A DNA stretch of 64,000 nt from the NCBI GenBank assembly GCA_035534295.1, contig DATLSE010000022.1, forward strand, positions 9,083 through 73,082. Reading direction: 5' to 3'. This DNA is from DATKQJ01 sp035534295 (GTDB taxonomy: Bacteria > Chloroflexota > Dormibacteria > Dormibacterales > Dormibacteraceae). Shown in pieces: positions 41,379 through 49,891 of the stretch. Each line of letters opens with the position of its first letter. The first letter of the stretch is position 1. The position numbers were made by a program, and so were the translations under genes. The notes under the pieces are model-generated. The model was given only the letters and a program-made list of their open reading frames with translations, was not told where the DNA came from and did no database searches.

Positions 41379-41690
41379 ATGGCCCGAAAGACACGCCGAG
41401 GCAAGGCGCGGCGCCCCGCACGAGTTGCAGCGCCGGCCCCAGCCCCAGCCGCCGCGCAGTCCGCCCCCCTGACCGAGGTCCGCAGCCGTCCGGTCGAGCT
41501 CTCGCTTGGAGCCCGATCTGCGTCCAGCCGCCGCCCTGGCCGGGTTGTTATCGAGGGGTCTGATCCCGGCATACCACTGGATCGAGTGCCCTATTTCACC
41601 TCTGACCTGGCCCGTTTGGGGATTACCGCCGCCGCCATGCTCGCGCTTCTGTTGGTGGGTGCTCGGATCATCCCGTTGGTGGTGCGATAG
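41379..41690 (+). CDS. Small basic protein with one C-terminal membrane helix
   Basis: The 103-residue product starts MARKTRRGKARRPARVAAPA, a strongly basic and Ala/Pro-rich cytoplasmic half, and ends with one hydrophobic helix (LGITAAAMLALLLVGARIIP). Family not recognised. It may tether nucleic acid or a ribosome to the membrane (speculation from composition). It follows the possible leader RNA and overlaps the DUF4446 gene by four bases if that gene starts at ATA 41687. Confidence 0.6.
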   Translation: MARKTRRGKARRPARVAAPAPAPAAAQSAPLTEVRSRPVELSLGARSASSRRPGRVVIEGSDPGIPLDRVPYFTSDLARLGITAAAMLALLLVGARIIPLVVR

Positions 41691-42103
41691 GGGCGCCGGA
41701 AGGCCTTCTCGGACCGCTCCTGGCGGCCGGACTCGCACTGGGCGCTTGCCTGCTTCCGCTGATGCGGCTCAATCGTCGGCTGCGCCGGGTGGAGCGCTGG
41801 CCGCGTTCGGGTGGCGATCACGATCTCGATCGCGCCGCCTCCATCCGGCGCGTCGGTCTGGTCCGTTTCAACCCCTATGGCGACACCGGGGGGGACTACT
41901 CCTTCGTTCTCGCGCTGCTTGATGAGCGCGGCGACGGGGTGCTGCTGACGAGCCTGTACCATCGCGACGGCTGTCGCGTCTACGCCAAGCCCGTGACCGG
42001 GTGGCACAGTGCGCAGACGCTGACGGATGAGGAATCAGAGGCCATCGAGAGCTCACGGGTGGGGAGCGAGGGATCGAGGAGCCGCGTTTCTCCGCCGACC
42101 TAA
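41687..42103 (+). CDS. DUF4446 family protein, probable non-canonical start
   Basis: The core matches DUF4446: IRRVGLVRFNPYGDTGGDYS, then DGVLLTSLYHRDGCRVYAKP. The first standard start is ATG 41762 (113 residues), but the family begins with a membrane helix. In frame upstream, codons for LLGPLLAAGLALGACLLP supply that helix and no ATG, GTG or TTG lies before it. ATA at 41687 overlaps the previous TAG as ATAG, mirroring the ATGA/GTGA overlaps of other genes here; CTG 41720 is another option. The protein would be about 138 residues, with one helix and a cytoplasmic domain of unknown function. Confidence 0.65.
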   Translation: MGAPEGLLGPLLAAGLALGACLLPLMRLNRRLRRVERWPRSGGDHDLDRAASIRRVGLVRFNPYGDTGGDYSFVLALLDERGDGVLLTSLYHRDGCRVYAKPVTGWHSAQTLTDEESEAIESSRVGSEGSRSRVSPPT

Positions 42104-42106
42104 ACT
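42101..42106 (+). promoter_or_regulatory. -10 box of a leaderless promoter (ArsA-like gene)
   Basis: TAAACT lies six bases before ATG 42113; no Shine-Dalgarno is present. Confidence 0.55.
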
Positions 42107-42112
42107 CGGCCC

Positions 42113-43279
42113 ATGAGGGTGATCCTCTTCACCGGCAAGGGCGGGGTCGGAAAGACCTCGGTCGCTGCCGCGACCGCGGTTCGGTGCGGTGCCCTGGGCT
42201 ATCGCACCCTGATCATGAGCACAGATCCTGCGCACTCGCTCGGCGACTCCTTTGACTCCAGGCTGGGGTCGGAGCCGGTCAAGGTGGCCAAGAACGTGTG
42301 GGCTCACGAGGTGTCCGCGCTGCACGAACTGCAGCGGCACTGGAAGAAGCTTCACGACTACGCGGCCCACGTGTTCGCCACCCAGGGTCTGGACGACGTG
42401 GTGGCCGAGGAGGTGGCCAACCCACCGGGCATGGACGAGGTCGCCTCGTTGATGTGGATAAAGCATTACGCCGCGGCCGGGGATCACGACGTCCTGATTG
42501 TGGACTGCGCCCCGACCGGCGAAACGCTGCAGCTGCTGATGTTTCCGGACGCCGCGCGATGGTGGCTGGACAAGGTGTTCCCCTGGCAGCGCAAGGCGAT
42601 GAAGATCGCTCGACCCCTGCTTCAGAAGGCGCTCGACGTGCCCTTGCCGGGGGATGACATCTATGCCTCGGTCAGGGATCTGTTGATCGATATCGAGGCC
42701 ATGAAGGCAGTCCTGGTGGATGGATCGGTGACGTCCGTCCGGATCGTGCTGAATCTGGAGAAGATGGTTATCAAGGAGGCCAAGCGCGCCTACACCTACC
42801 TCAGTCTGTTCGGTTACAACACCGATGCGGTGATCGTGAACCGCATGCTCCCAGAGGAGGTCACCGACGAACTCTTCCGCCGCTGGAAGGCGATAAATCA
42901 GCGCTATGAGGCCGAGGTCCAGCTCTCGTTTCACCCTCTCCCCGTGTTCCATGCTCCGCTGTTCGACGAGGAGGTGGTTGGAGAGCGCATGCTGACCCGG
43001 ATGGCTGAGGAGACCTACGCCGGCCGAGATCCCTCGGAGCACTTCTACTCCGGGGTGACCCAGCGGGTGGAGAAGGTGGGTCGGGACTACGTGCTCTCCC
43101 TTAAGGTGCCGTTCGTCAGCCGGGAGGAAGTCGACCTCAGTCGGGAGCAGGATGAGCTTTTTATAACCGTGGGTAATTACAAGCGCGAGATCGCGCTGCC
43201 CCGGGCGCTGGCGTCGCGGACTGCGGTTGACGCCTCCATCGCCGACGGCGAGCTCAAGGTCCGATTCGGCCCAACGTGA
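42113..43279 (+). CDS. ArsA/GET3-like ATPase with C-terminal HSP20-like domain
   Basis: The 388-residue protein starts VILFTGKGGVGKTSVAAATA, the deviant Walker A of ArsA/Get3, then STDPAHSLGDSFD (switch I) and IVDCAPTGETLQLL (switch II). There is no CxxC or metal-binding cysteine set, so it is not obviously an arsenite pump ATPase. The last 90 residues (SLKVPFVSREEVDLSREQ, then TVGNYKREIALPRAL) look like an alpha-crystallin/HSP20 domain. Such fusions are common in cyanobacteria and Chloroflexota and may guide tail-anchored membrane proteins. It lies next to a small protein and a membrane protease. Confidence 0.82.
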   Translation: MRVILFTGKGGVGKTSVAAATAVRCGALGYRTLIMSTDPAHSLGDSFDSRLGSEPVKVAKNVWAHEVSALHELQRHWKKLHDYAAHVFATQGLDDVVAEEVANPPGMDEVASLMWIKHYAAAGDHDVLIVDCAPTGETLQLLMFPDAARWWLDKVFPWQRKAMKIARPLLQKALDVPLPGDDIYASVRDLLIDIEAMKAVLVDGSVTSVRIVLNLEKMVIKEAKRAYTYLSLFGYNTDAVIVNRMLPEEVTDELFRRWKAINQRYEAEVQLSFHPLPVFHAPLFDEEVVGERMLTRMAEETYAGRDPSEHFYSGVTQRVEKVGRDYVLSLKVPFVSREEVDLSREQDELFITVGNYKREIALPRALASRTAVDASIADGELKVRFGPT

Positions 43280-43554
43280 GGAGCGACGCCGAGCGTCTGG
43301 CGGAGCTTGCGACCGAGGTCGGACAGCGGCTGTCCGGTGTGCTTGCCGACGTCATCCCGGACGAGGCCCGAGCGCATCTGGTCAACGCCGAGCGCGAATT
43401 GCTGACCGCTCTGTTTTTGATCTACGAGCACCAGGTCGGTGTGCGGCGGCCGAGCGCGAGCCAGCGCCCGGCCCCCTCCCGGAGCCGCCGGGCGGCTACC
43501 GAGCCGGCCCCCGCCCACTCCCGATCCAAGCTCAAGCGCATACCGATCCAGTGA
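43276..43554 (+). CDS. Small protein coupled to the ArsA-like ATPase
   Basis: GTG 43276 overlaps the ATPase stop (GTGA). The 92-residue product has a helical first half (RLAELATEVGQRLSGVLADV, then NAERELLTALFLIYEHQVG) and a basic, Ser/Pro/Ala-rich tail. Family not recognised. Coupling suggests it works with the ATPase, perhaps as an adaptor. Confidence 0.6.
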   Translation: MRSDAERLAELATEVGQRLSGVLADVIPDEARAHLVNAERELLTALFLIYEHQVGVRRPSASQRPAPSRSRRAATEPAPAHSRSKLKRIPIQ

Positions 43555-43590
43555 GCGGCGGCGGGGGGGCGGAGCCTGGCCGCTTCGGTT

Positions 43591-43596
43591 TAGGAT
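43591..43596 (+). promoter_or_regulatory. -10 box of a leaderless promoter (M50 protease)
   Basis: TAGGAT lies six bases before GTG 43603. Confidence 0.5.
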
Positions 43597-43602
43597 TCGC
43601 CC

Positions 43603-44322
43603 GTGATCGGTGATCCGGCGTCGTTTCTGTTCTCGTCCCTGTTTCTGATCCCGGCCCTCCTGGTCGCGATTCCCGTGCACGAGCTCGGCCACGCGGCCGC
43701 CGCCGTGCTCATGGGCGACCCCTCACCGCGCAACCGCGGGGTCTTCCGATGGGGACCCCGGGCCTTCATCAACCCCTACGGGGTGGTCGCCGTCTTCCTC
43801 CTCAACGTCGGCTTTGGCAATCCCGCTCCGGTCAACGAGGCGCGCTTGCAGACGCCGCTTAAAAAGCTGGTCTGGGTCTTGGGCGGCCCGCTGGCCAGCC
43901 TCCTGCTCGCGGTCGTCTTCGGTCTCATGGTCCGAATCCTGAGCCGCTTCGGCGTCCTGCCCGATCCAAGCACTCTGGTCCAACCGGCCATGGGCCTGGT
44001 CGCGACCGTCCTCTACGCCTGCTACTTCTTGAACCTTTCGATCTTTGCCTTTCAGCTCCTGCCCATCCCGGGGTTGGACGGGTGGCGCGTGCTGGAGGTC
44101 CTGCTGCGGCGCCGCAACCCGAGCTTTTTCTATCGCGTCTCAGGCAACACCCAGACCATCTGGGTGGTGGCCGCCATGATCGTGCTCTTCGGGCCCTACC
44201 TGCTTCACTTCAGTCCGCTGGCCGCGGTCATGGGCATCTTCTACCAGCCCGCCTCAACCGCGATCCTGGGCGGCTGCACCGGCTACACGCTGCTCCAGCC
44301 CTGCCCCCTGCCGCCCCTTTAA
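43603..44322 (+). CDS. Site-2-protease family (M50) membrane metalloprotease
   Basis: The 239-residue protein has five or six hydrophobic helices. The zinc motif HELGH lies in the first (VAIPVHELGHAAAAVLMGD), and LLPIPGLDGWRVLE supplies the third ligand Asp. No PDZ or CBS domain is present. Short S2P proteins of this kind cut membrane-embedded substrates such as anti-sigma factors. GTG 43603 is preceded by TAGGAT at the leaderless spacing. Convergent with lon. Confidence 0.87.
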   Translation: MIGDPASFLFSSLFLIPALLVAIPVHELGHAAAAVLMGDPSPRNRGVFRWGPRAFINPYGVVAVFLLNVGFGNPAPVNEARLQTPLKKLVWVLGGPLASLLLAVVFGLMVRILSRFGVLPDPSTLVQPAMGLVATVLYACYFLNLSIFAFQLLPIPGLDGWRVLEVLLRRRNPSFFYRVSGNTQTIWVVAAMIVLFGPYLLHFSPLAAVMGIFYQPASTAILGGCTGYTLLQPCPLPPL

Positions 44323-44330
44323 AGGGGCGC

Positions 44331-46670
44331 TCAGGCCACCGCTGCCTCCGGACTCGCCGGCTCCAGGGCCAGTTCCAACACCTCCCGGATGTCGGAGACG
44401 AGGTGAATCTGCACCTCCTGGCGCACCGCCTCGGGCAGGTCGTCAAGATCGGACTCGTTGCGCTTGGGCAGGATCACTTCCTTGAGTCCCGCGCGCTTGG
44501 CCGCCAGGATCTTCTGCTTGACCCCGCCAATGGGCAGCACCTTACCCTGCAACGTCACCTCGCCCGTCATGCCCACGGTGGAGCGGACCGGGCGACCGCT
44601 CAGTAAGGAGACCAGCGCTGTGGTCATGGTGACGCCAGCCGAGGGGCCGTCCTTGGGCACGGCCCCGGCGGGGACGTGGATGTGAACCGACTGCTCGCCG
44701 AAGCCCGACTTAAGACCGAGTTCGTCCAGGTGGGAGCGCACGTAGGAGAGCGCAATCTGGGCCGACTCCTTCATCACGTCGCCCAGCTGTCCGGTCAGGG
44801 TGAGGGTCGACTTGGGGTCGCCCATCATCGCGCTGGCCTCGATGAAGAGAACGTCACCACCGGCCCCGGTCACGGCCAGACCGGTCGCCACCCCCGGTAC
44901 GCCGGTTCGTTGCAGGACCTCTTCGAACTGGAACCGGGGCCGGCCCAGGGCCTCGCGCACATAGGCCTCGTCAATTCGGGCCGGAGGCGTCACCTTGCCC
45001 GAATCGATGCGCGTGGCGAGCTTGCGCAGGAGTTTGCCCAGCTCTCGCTCGAAACCCCGGACGCCAGCCTCGCGCGTGTAGTCCGAGATCACGTGCTGCA
45101 GCGCCCCATCCGTCACCTCGACGTCCTCGGCATCGAGACCGTTGCGTTCGAGCTGGCGGGCGAGCAGGTGGCGGCGCCCGATGTCGAGCTTTTCGGCCTC
45201 CGTGTAGCCGTCCAGGGAGACCAACTCCATGCGATCGAGCAAGGGTCCAGGGATGGTGTCGGCGACGTTCGCGGTGGGGATGAACAGGACCTCGGACAGG
45301 TCCAGGTCAACCTCCAGGTAATGGTCGCGGAAGGTGTGATTCTGGGCCGGGTCGAGCACTTCGAGCAGGGCTGAGGAGTGGTCTCCGCGCCAGTCGTTGC
45401 CGACCTTGTCGATCTCGTCCAGCATGATCACCGGATTCTTCGTCCCGGCCTCCTTCAGCGCCCGCACGATGCGCCCGGGCAGGGCCCCGATGTAGGTCCG
45501 ACGGTGACCACGAATCTCCGCCTCGTCGTGGATGCCGCCCAGGGAGACGCGCGCGAACTTGCGCCCCAGGGCCAGTGCCACCGACTCCCCGAGCGAGGTC
45601 TTACCCACGCCCGGAGGTCCCACCAGGGTGATGATGGCGCCCGATCCCCGCCCCCCCTGCTCGGGTAGTCCACGCGCCTGGCGGCGCTTTCGCACGGCTA
45701 AGAACTCGATGATCCGGTCCTTGACGTCGTCCAGTCCGGAGTGGTCGTCGTCCATGGTCGCGCGTGCCTTGACCAGATCAAAGTTGTCCTCCGAGCGCAC
45801 TGCCCAGGGGATGTCGAGCATCCAGTCGAGATAGTTGCGGATCCACCCATGCTCAGGGCTCTGGTCGCTCATCCGCTCCAGCCGGTCGAGCTCGCGGTCG
45901 AACTCCTTGCGAGCGCCCTCGGGCATGCCCGCCGCCTCGACCCGGCCGCGGTATTCACTGACCACGTCGGAGCCGCCCTCACCGAGCTGGTTTTTGATCG
46001 CCTCCATCTGCTGCCGGAGCAGGAACTCGCGCTGGTTCTTCTCCATCCGCTCCGAAACCTCGCTCCTCAGCTGCTCTTTTAGGGTCAGCTCGGCCAGCAC
46101 GTCCTTGTTCCAAGAGATCAGCTTCTCGAGCCGGGACTCGACCGAAAGCGTCTCCAGGATCTCCACCTTGCGCGCCATCGAGTGGTCGGGGGAGTAGCCG
46201 GACAGGTCGGCGAGGTGGCCGGGGTTGTCGATGGAGCGGATCATCTGCACGATCTGGGGCGCGCCGCGAAGCTCGAGCACGTTCTCTATCACGGCCTTGT
46301 ACTGCTTGGCGAGCTCGTTGGCCTGCTCCGACCAGGAAAGCGGATCCGGCTGCGCACTCACGTCGGCTCGAAGCAGACCTCCGACCTCGGGCGTGACCGC
46401 GCCCAGCACCCCGCGCAGCCGCCCCTGAACCACGACCACCTCGGTGCCGTCAGGCAGATTGCCCTGCTCTTCCACCTTGGAGATCACGCCCACGGTGGCG
46501 TAGCGCCCGTCCACCTTGGGCAACAGGAGAAGCAGCCCGCCCTCGCTCTGGGCGGCTCGAACCGCCGTGCGCGACTCGTCGTTGTCGAGCGGAATGGTGG
46601 CGTTCATGCGCGGCAGGACAACCGCCTGGGTTAGCGGAAGGACGGGCAGTCGCTGCATTTGATCCGACAT
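44331..46670 (-). CDS. lon: ATP-dependent protease Lon (LonA)
   Basis: From ATG 46670 the protein has 779 residues, a normal LonA length. It has the N-terminal LON substrate domain (RLPVLPLTQAVVLPRMNATI), Walker A GPPGVGKTSLGES, Walker B PVIMLDEIDKVG, and the protease domain with the catalytic Ser in PKDGPSAGVTM and Lys in IGGVKQKILAAKRAG. It degrades misfolded and regulatory proteins in the cytoplasm. AAAGGA lies six bases upstream of the start; the longer frame from 46721 is not needed. No HspR box was identified upstream. Confidence 0.96.
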   Translation of the reverse strand: MSDQMQRLPVLPLTQAVVLPRMNATIPLDNDESRTAVRAAQSEGGLLLLLPKVDGRYATVGVISKVEEQGNLPDGTEVVVVQGRLRGVLGAVTPEVGGLLRADVSAQPDPLSWSEQANELAKQYKAVIENVLELRGAPQIVQMIRSIDNPGHLADLSGYSPDHSMARKVEILETLSVESRLEKLISWNKDVLAELTLKEQLRSEVSERMEKNQREFLLRQQMEAIKNQLGEGGSDVVSEYRGRVEAAGMPEGARKEFDRELDRLERMSDQSPEHGWIRNYLDWMLDIPWAVRSEDNFDLVKARATMDDDHSGLDDVKDRIIEFLAVRKRRQARGLPEQGGRGSGAIITLVGPPGVGKTSLGESVALALGRKFARVSLGGIHDEAEIRGHRRTYIGALPGRIVRALKEAGTKNPVIMLDEIDKVGNDWRGDHSSALLEVLDPAQNHTFRDHYLEVDLDLSEVLFIPTANVADTIPGPLLDRMELVSLDGYTEAEKLDIGRRHLLARQLERNGLDAEDVEVTDGALQHVISDYTREAGVRGFERELGKLLRKLATRIDSGKVTPPARIDEAYVREALGRPRFQFEEVLQRTGVPGVATGLAVTGAGGDVLFIEASAMMGDPKSTLTLTGQLGDVMKESAQIALSYVRSHLDELGLKSGFGEQSVHIHVPAGAVPKDGPSAGVTMTTALVSLLSGRPVRSTVGMTGEVTLQGKVLPIGGVKQKILAAKRAGLKEVILPKRNESDLDDLPEAVRQEVQIHLVSDIREVLELALEPASPEAAVA

Positions 46671-46796
46671 CTCATTCCTTTTATCGTCGAATAGGGGACG
46701 GAATTCCGGCGCGTTCACCAAGTGGATACCCAGGTCGGATAGATTGGGAAACGTGCGCGCTCAGATCCGGCTGGTCAAAGGGTAGGTCGTCCACCC

Positions 46797-47672
46797 GTGA
46801 TCGCCGGTGTAGACCTGGGCGGGACCCAGATCCGGATCGCCGTGGCCGGCTCCGACGGACGGGTGACGAGGACGGATCGGACCCACACCGCCGACCTGGT
46901 GACCCCCGAGCGCGTGGTCTCCTGGGCCGCCGCTCGTATCCGCGCATTGGTCCAGCGTTCGTCCCTGGATCTGGTCACCGTTGGCGCACCCGGGCCCATC
47001 GATCAGGGACGGGGAGTTCTGGTCAACCCCCCGAATCTGCCCGGCTGGCACAATGTGCCGCTGGTCGAGATGGTCCAGCGCGAGCTGGGCTGCCGGGCGT
47101 TGATCGAGAACGACGCCAACCTGGCGGCGGTGGGGGAGCACGCGCGAGGGGCTGGCCAGGGCGTCCAAACCATGGTCTACATCACCTGGAGCACCGGCGT
47201 TGGGGGTGGGCTGATCATCAACGGACGGCTCTGGTCGGGCGCTCACGGTAGCGCGGGGGAGATCGGGCACATGATCATCGATCCCGCGGGACCGCTCGAT
47301 TCGTGCGGCCAGCGCGGCTGCCTCGAGGCATTCTGCGGCGGTCGAGCTCTGAGCCGGGCTTCGGGCGAGTCCGCCGACGTGCTCTTCGCCGCGGCAGCCG
47401 GTGGTGACCACGACGCGCTCAGGCGGGTCACCGCTGCGGCCGAGAAGATGGGACTGGCCCTGATCAACCTGTCCAACCTGTTCGATCCCGACCTCTTCGT
47501 CGTCGGCGGCGGGGTCACGCGCTCCTGGCGCCTGGTGGCGCCGGTGATGCGGGCCACCCTACGCGCCTCGCCGTTCATTCGGCCGGCGCGGCGCCCAGGT
47601 CTGCGCCGCGCCCGGCTGGGTGATGACGGGGGCTTGGTGGGGGCCCTGGAATGGGCGCGCATCCACCTTTAG
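46797..47672 (+). CDS. ROK family sugar kinase
   Basis: The 291-residue protein has the ATP motif AGVDLGGTQIRIAVAG, the catalytic Asp in LIENDANLAAVGE, STGVGGGLIINGRLW and the ROK zinc site region EIGHMIIDPAGP followed by CGQRGCLEAFCGG. The usual first cysteine of CxCGxxGC is replaced by Asp; a later Cys in FCGG might compensate. It likely phosphorylates glucose or another hexose. GTG 46797 follows a TAGGTC box by eight bases. Divergent from lon; its end overlaps the next gene by 22 bases. Confidence 0.87.
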   Translation: MIAGVDLGGTQIRIAVAGSDGRVTRTDRTHTADLVTPERVVSWAAARIRALVQRSSLDLVTVGAPGPIDQGRGVLVNPPNLPGWHNVPLVEMVQRELGCRALIENDANLAAVGEHARGAGQGVQTMVYITWSTGVGGGLIINGRLWSGAHGSAGEIGHMIIDPAGPLDSCGQRGCLEAFCGGRALSRASGESADVLFAAAAGGDHDALRRVTAAAEKMGLALINLSNLFDPDLFVVGGGVTRSWRLVAPVMRATLRASPFIRPARRPGLRRARLGDDGGLVGALEWARIHL

Positions 47673-48988
47673 AGCGAGCCCTGGCGGCGCTCCGCGAAGT
47701 CAGCGAGGAGCTCTCGCTGGAGGCCTGGATAGTCGGCGGTTTCGTGCGCGACTCTCTGCTTGGACGCCCCCAACCCGACCTCGATCTGGTCGTGGTCGGG
47801 GACGCCTCCGCGCTGGCGGCGCGATTTGCCCAGAGCGTGGGCGCGGCCCCGCCGATCGTGTTCGCGCGCTTTGGCACGGCGCAGGTGACCTGGGAGGGCC
47901 TGCACTTCGAGTTCGCCACCGCGCGCGAGGAATCCTATCCGGTCGATTCGCGCAAACCCCACGTGCGCCCGGTCGGGATCGAGGCCGACCTGCGCCGCCG
48001 CGATTTCACCGTCAACGCCCTGCTGATGGATTTTGACGGCCACGTCGTCGACCGAGCGGGGGGCCTGAAGGACCTGGAGCGGCGCCGCCTGCGGACCCCT
48101 CGCGACGCCGACCAGACGTTTGCCGACGACCCTCTGCGCATGCTCCGCGCCGCTCGCCTGGCCGCGCAGCTCGACTTTGAGCTCGACCCCAGCCTGGTGC
48201 CGGCGATGCGGCGTCAGCGGGATCGCCTGGCTCCCCCGATCCTCTCCATGGAACGGGCGGGAGATGAGTTGCGCAAGATGCTGGTGTCACCACGTCCCCG
48301 TCTGGCCCTGGAAATTCTGGACCAGGGCGGCCTGCTCGAGGTTCTGCTGCCTGAACTGGCGGCCTGCCGGGGTGTTGCGCAGGGCGGATACCACGTGGCC
48401 GACGTGTTCGCGCACAGCCTGCTCGCCCTGGAGCAGACCTCATCCGACCTGGAGCTGCGCTTGGCGGCGCTGCTGCACGATGTGGGCAAGCCCGCGACCC
48501 GGGCCGACGACGGATCCTTTCACACGCACGAGATGGTGGGCGCCGAGCTGGCGCGGGCTCGGCTCCTGCATTTGCGCTTTTCCAACCGCCAGGCCGACAG
48601 GGTGGCCCGACTGATCGCGCTCCATCTGCGCCCCGCCTACTACCGTCCCGAGTGGAGCGACGGTGCGGTGCGTCGACTGGCCCGAGACGCCGGTGAGCTG
48701 ATACTTCCCCTGTTGGATCTCGCCCGGGCCGACGTCGGGGCGTCGAGCTATCCCCACGCCGAGTGGATAGACGAGTTGCGAGAGCGCACCCGCCGGCTCC
48801 TTGGCGAGCGGCCCTCGCGGCTCAGTCCCCCGATCACGGGCGCGGACGTGATGCGACTGCGAGGTCTGACCCCGGGGCCGGAGGTGGGGCGCCTCAAGGC
48901 CCGGCTCATGGAGCTGGTCCTCGACGGCGAGTTGGAGCCGGAGCGGGACGCGATCCTGGCCCACCTCGCGGCCCACCCCGAGCTTTAG
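47651..48988 (+). CDS. CCA-type tRNA nucleotidyltransferase with HD domain
   Basis: The 445-residue class II nucleotidyltransferase has the head motifs VGGFVRDSLLG and DLDLVVVGD (two Asp), the RRRDFTVNAL segment and the neck/body ADDPLRMLRAARLAA. From about residue 240 an HD domain follows (HDVGKPATRADDG and HTHEMVGAELA). It adds or repairs CCA at tRNA 3' ends, or polyadenylates RNA; the HD domain gives phosphohydrolase activity in related enzymes. The tRNA-Arg gene here lacks CCA, consistent with a need for it. ATG 47651 overlaps the ROK gene. Confidence 0.85.
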   Translation: MGAHPPLERALAALREVSEELSLEAWIVGGFVRDSLLGRPQPDLDLVVVGDASALAARFAQSVGAAPPIVFARFGTAQVTWEGLHFEFATAREESYPVDSRKPHVRPVGIEADLRRRDFTVNALLMDFDGHVVDRAGGLKDLERRRLRTPRDADQTFADDPLRMLRAARLAAQLDFELDPSLVPAMRRQRDRLAPPILSMERAGDELRKMLVSPRPRLALEILDQGGLLEVLLPELAACRGVAQGGYHVADVFAHSLLALEQTSSDLELRLAALLHDVGKPATRADDGSFHTHEMVGAELARARLLHLRFSNRQADRVARLIALHLRPAYYRPEWSDGAVRRLARDAGELILPLLDLARADVGASSYPHAEWIDELRERTRRLLGERPSRLSPPITGADVMRLRGLTPGPEVGRLKARLMELVLDGELEPERDAILAHLAAHPEL

Positions 48989-49007
48989 GGGTACTGCAGG
49001 TATCCCG

Positions 49008-49032
49008 ATGACGCCATTTAATGGTGCGTCAT
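49008..49032. repeat. Imperfect hairpin/operator before the bactofilin gene
   Basis: ATGACGC (49008-49014) pairs with GCGTCAT (49026-49032), and inner CATT pairs with AATG, with a two-base bulge. It begins 19 bases after the nucleotidyltransferase stop. It may be an operator or a weak terminator. Confidence 0.4.
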
Positions 49033-49120
49033 ATTGAGTATGCTGGCCTTAAATAGCGCCGCTCGGTTCGGGGGTCGGACCGGGTGCCCCAGGGGCACGG
49101 CGATGAGGTGTAGCCAAGAG

Positions 49121-49648
49121 ATGAAAGACATGCCTGACGTCGATCTCGCCAAGCAGCCGGTGCCCGGCCAGGGCGTGCCCAATGGCAAGGCGGAATCCCA
49201 GATGACGGTGATCTCAGAGTCCGACAGCCTGAGCGGGCGCCTGGTGATGAAGGGTGATGGCCACCTCCTGGGGGCGTTCGAGGGTGAGGTCGAGTGCGAT
49301 GGCGAGATCCTCGTGGGTAAGGACGCGCGCGTCGAGGCCCGCATCGTGACCCGCAACATCACCATCTCGGGCTCGGTGCGTGGCAACCTGACCGCGTCGG
49401 GCCGGCTCAAGATCACCGCCACCGGACGCCTCGAGGGTGATGCCCGGGTCGGCTCCCTCATCGTGCAGGAGGGGGGCGTGCACCTGGGGGCGATTCAGGT
49501 TCACCCCGAGGGTGTGCCCGCGCAGGACTTCCAGCCTCCACCCCCGGGGCCGGCCGAGGCCCCGGTAGCCGAGGCGCACGAGGCCCAGACGCGGCCGATC
49601 ACGACCTCGGTCGACCGGGTCAAGAAGATGTGGGGTGAGTTCTTCTAG
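49121..49648 (+). CDS. Bactofilin (polymer-forming cytoskeletal protein)
   Basis: From ATG 49121 the product has 175 residues. A core of about 110 residues has the bactofilin beta-helix repeats: SDSLSGRLVMKGDGHLLGAF, then GEVECDGEILVGKDARVEAR and NLTASGRLKITATGRLEGDA. It is flanked by a disordered N terminus and a Pro/Ala-rich tail ending RVKKMWGEFF, which may bind the membrane. Bactofilins polymerise without nucleotide and guide shape or envelope functions. ATG 49130 is an alternative start. The upstream in-frame part from 49034 is probably leader. Confidence 0.87.
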   Translation: MKDMPDVDLAKQPVPGQGVPNGKAESQMTVISESDSLSGRLVMKGDGHLLGAFEGEVECDGEILVGKDARVEARIVTRNITISGSVRGNLTASGRLKITATGRLEGDARVGSLIVQEGGVHLGAIQVHPEGVPAQDFQPPPPGPAEAPVAEAHEAQTRPITTSVDRVKKMWGEFF

Positions 49649-49750
49649 GGCACCGCGCTTTAAGGGCTCCGGCGCCGGATCTCTGGGAGTGCCCGGGCGG
49701 TGGTCGCAGGGTGGAACCCATCCCGGCGGCGCTTCCCGGCGGATCGCCCG

Positions 49751-49768
49751 CCGGGTACGATAACCCGG
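49751..49768 (+). promoter_or_regulatory. Putative glpX promoter with overlapping dyad
   Basis: CCGGGT (49751-49756) and ACCCGG (49763-49768) form a perfect inverted repeat around ACGATA, and the -10-like TACGAT (49756-49761) lies inside. A repressor dimer could block this promoter. Confidence 0.4.
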
Positions 49769-49891
49769 GCTGAGTCAACCCCGCCGCGGAGCGCAGAGGC
49801 GCCGACGGCTCAGTCGCATCGGAATTACGTCGAGTCCACCTTCGGTCAGCTACGCGTTCGCCGCCGTATCCACTTGATGAGGCAAATCGAG

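Noticed and set aside
42113..43279. Arsenite efflux function for the ArsA-like ATPase
   Set aside because: The metal-binding cysteines of ArsA are not visible and no arsB, arsC or arsR gene is present.
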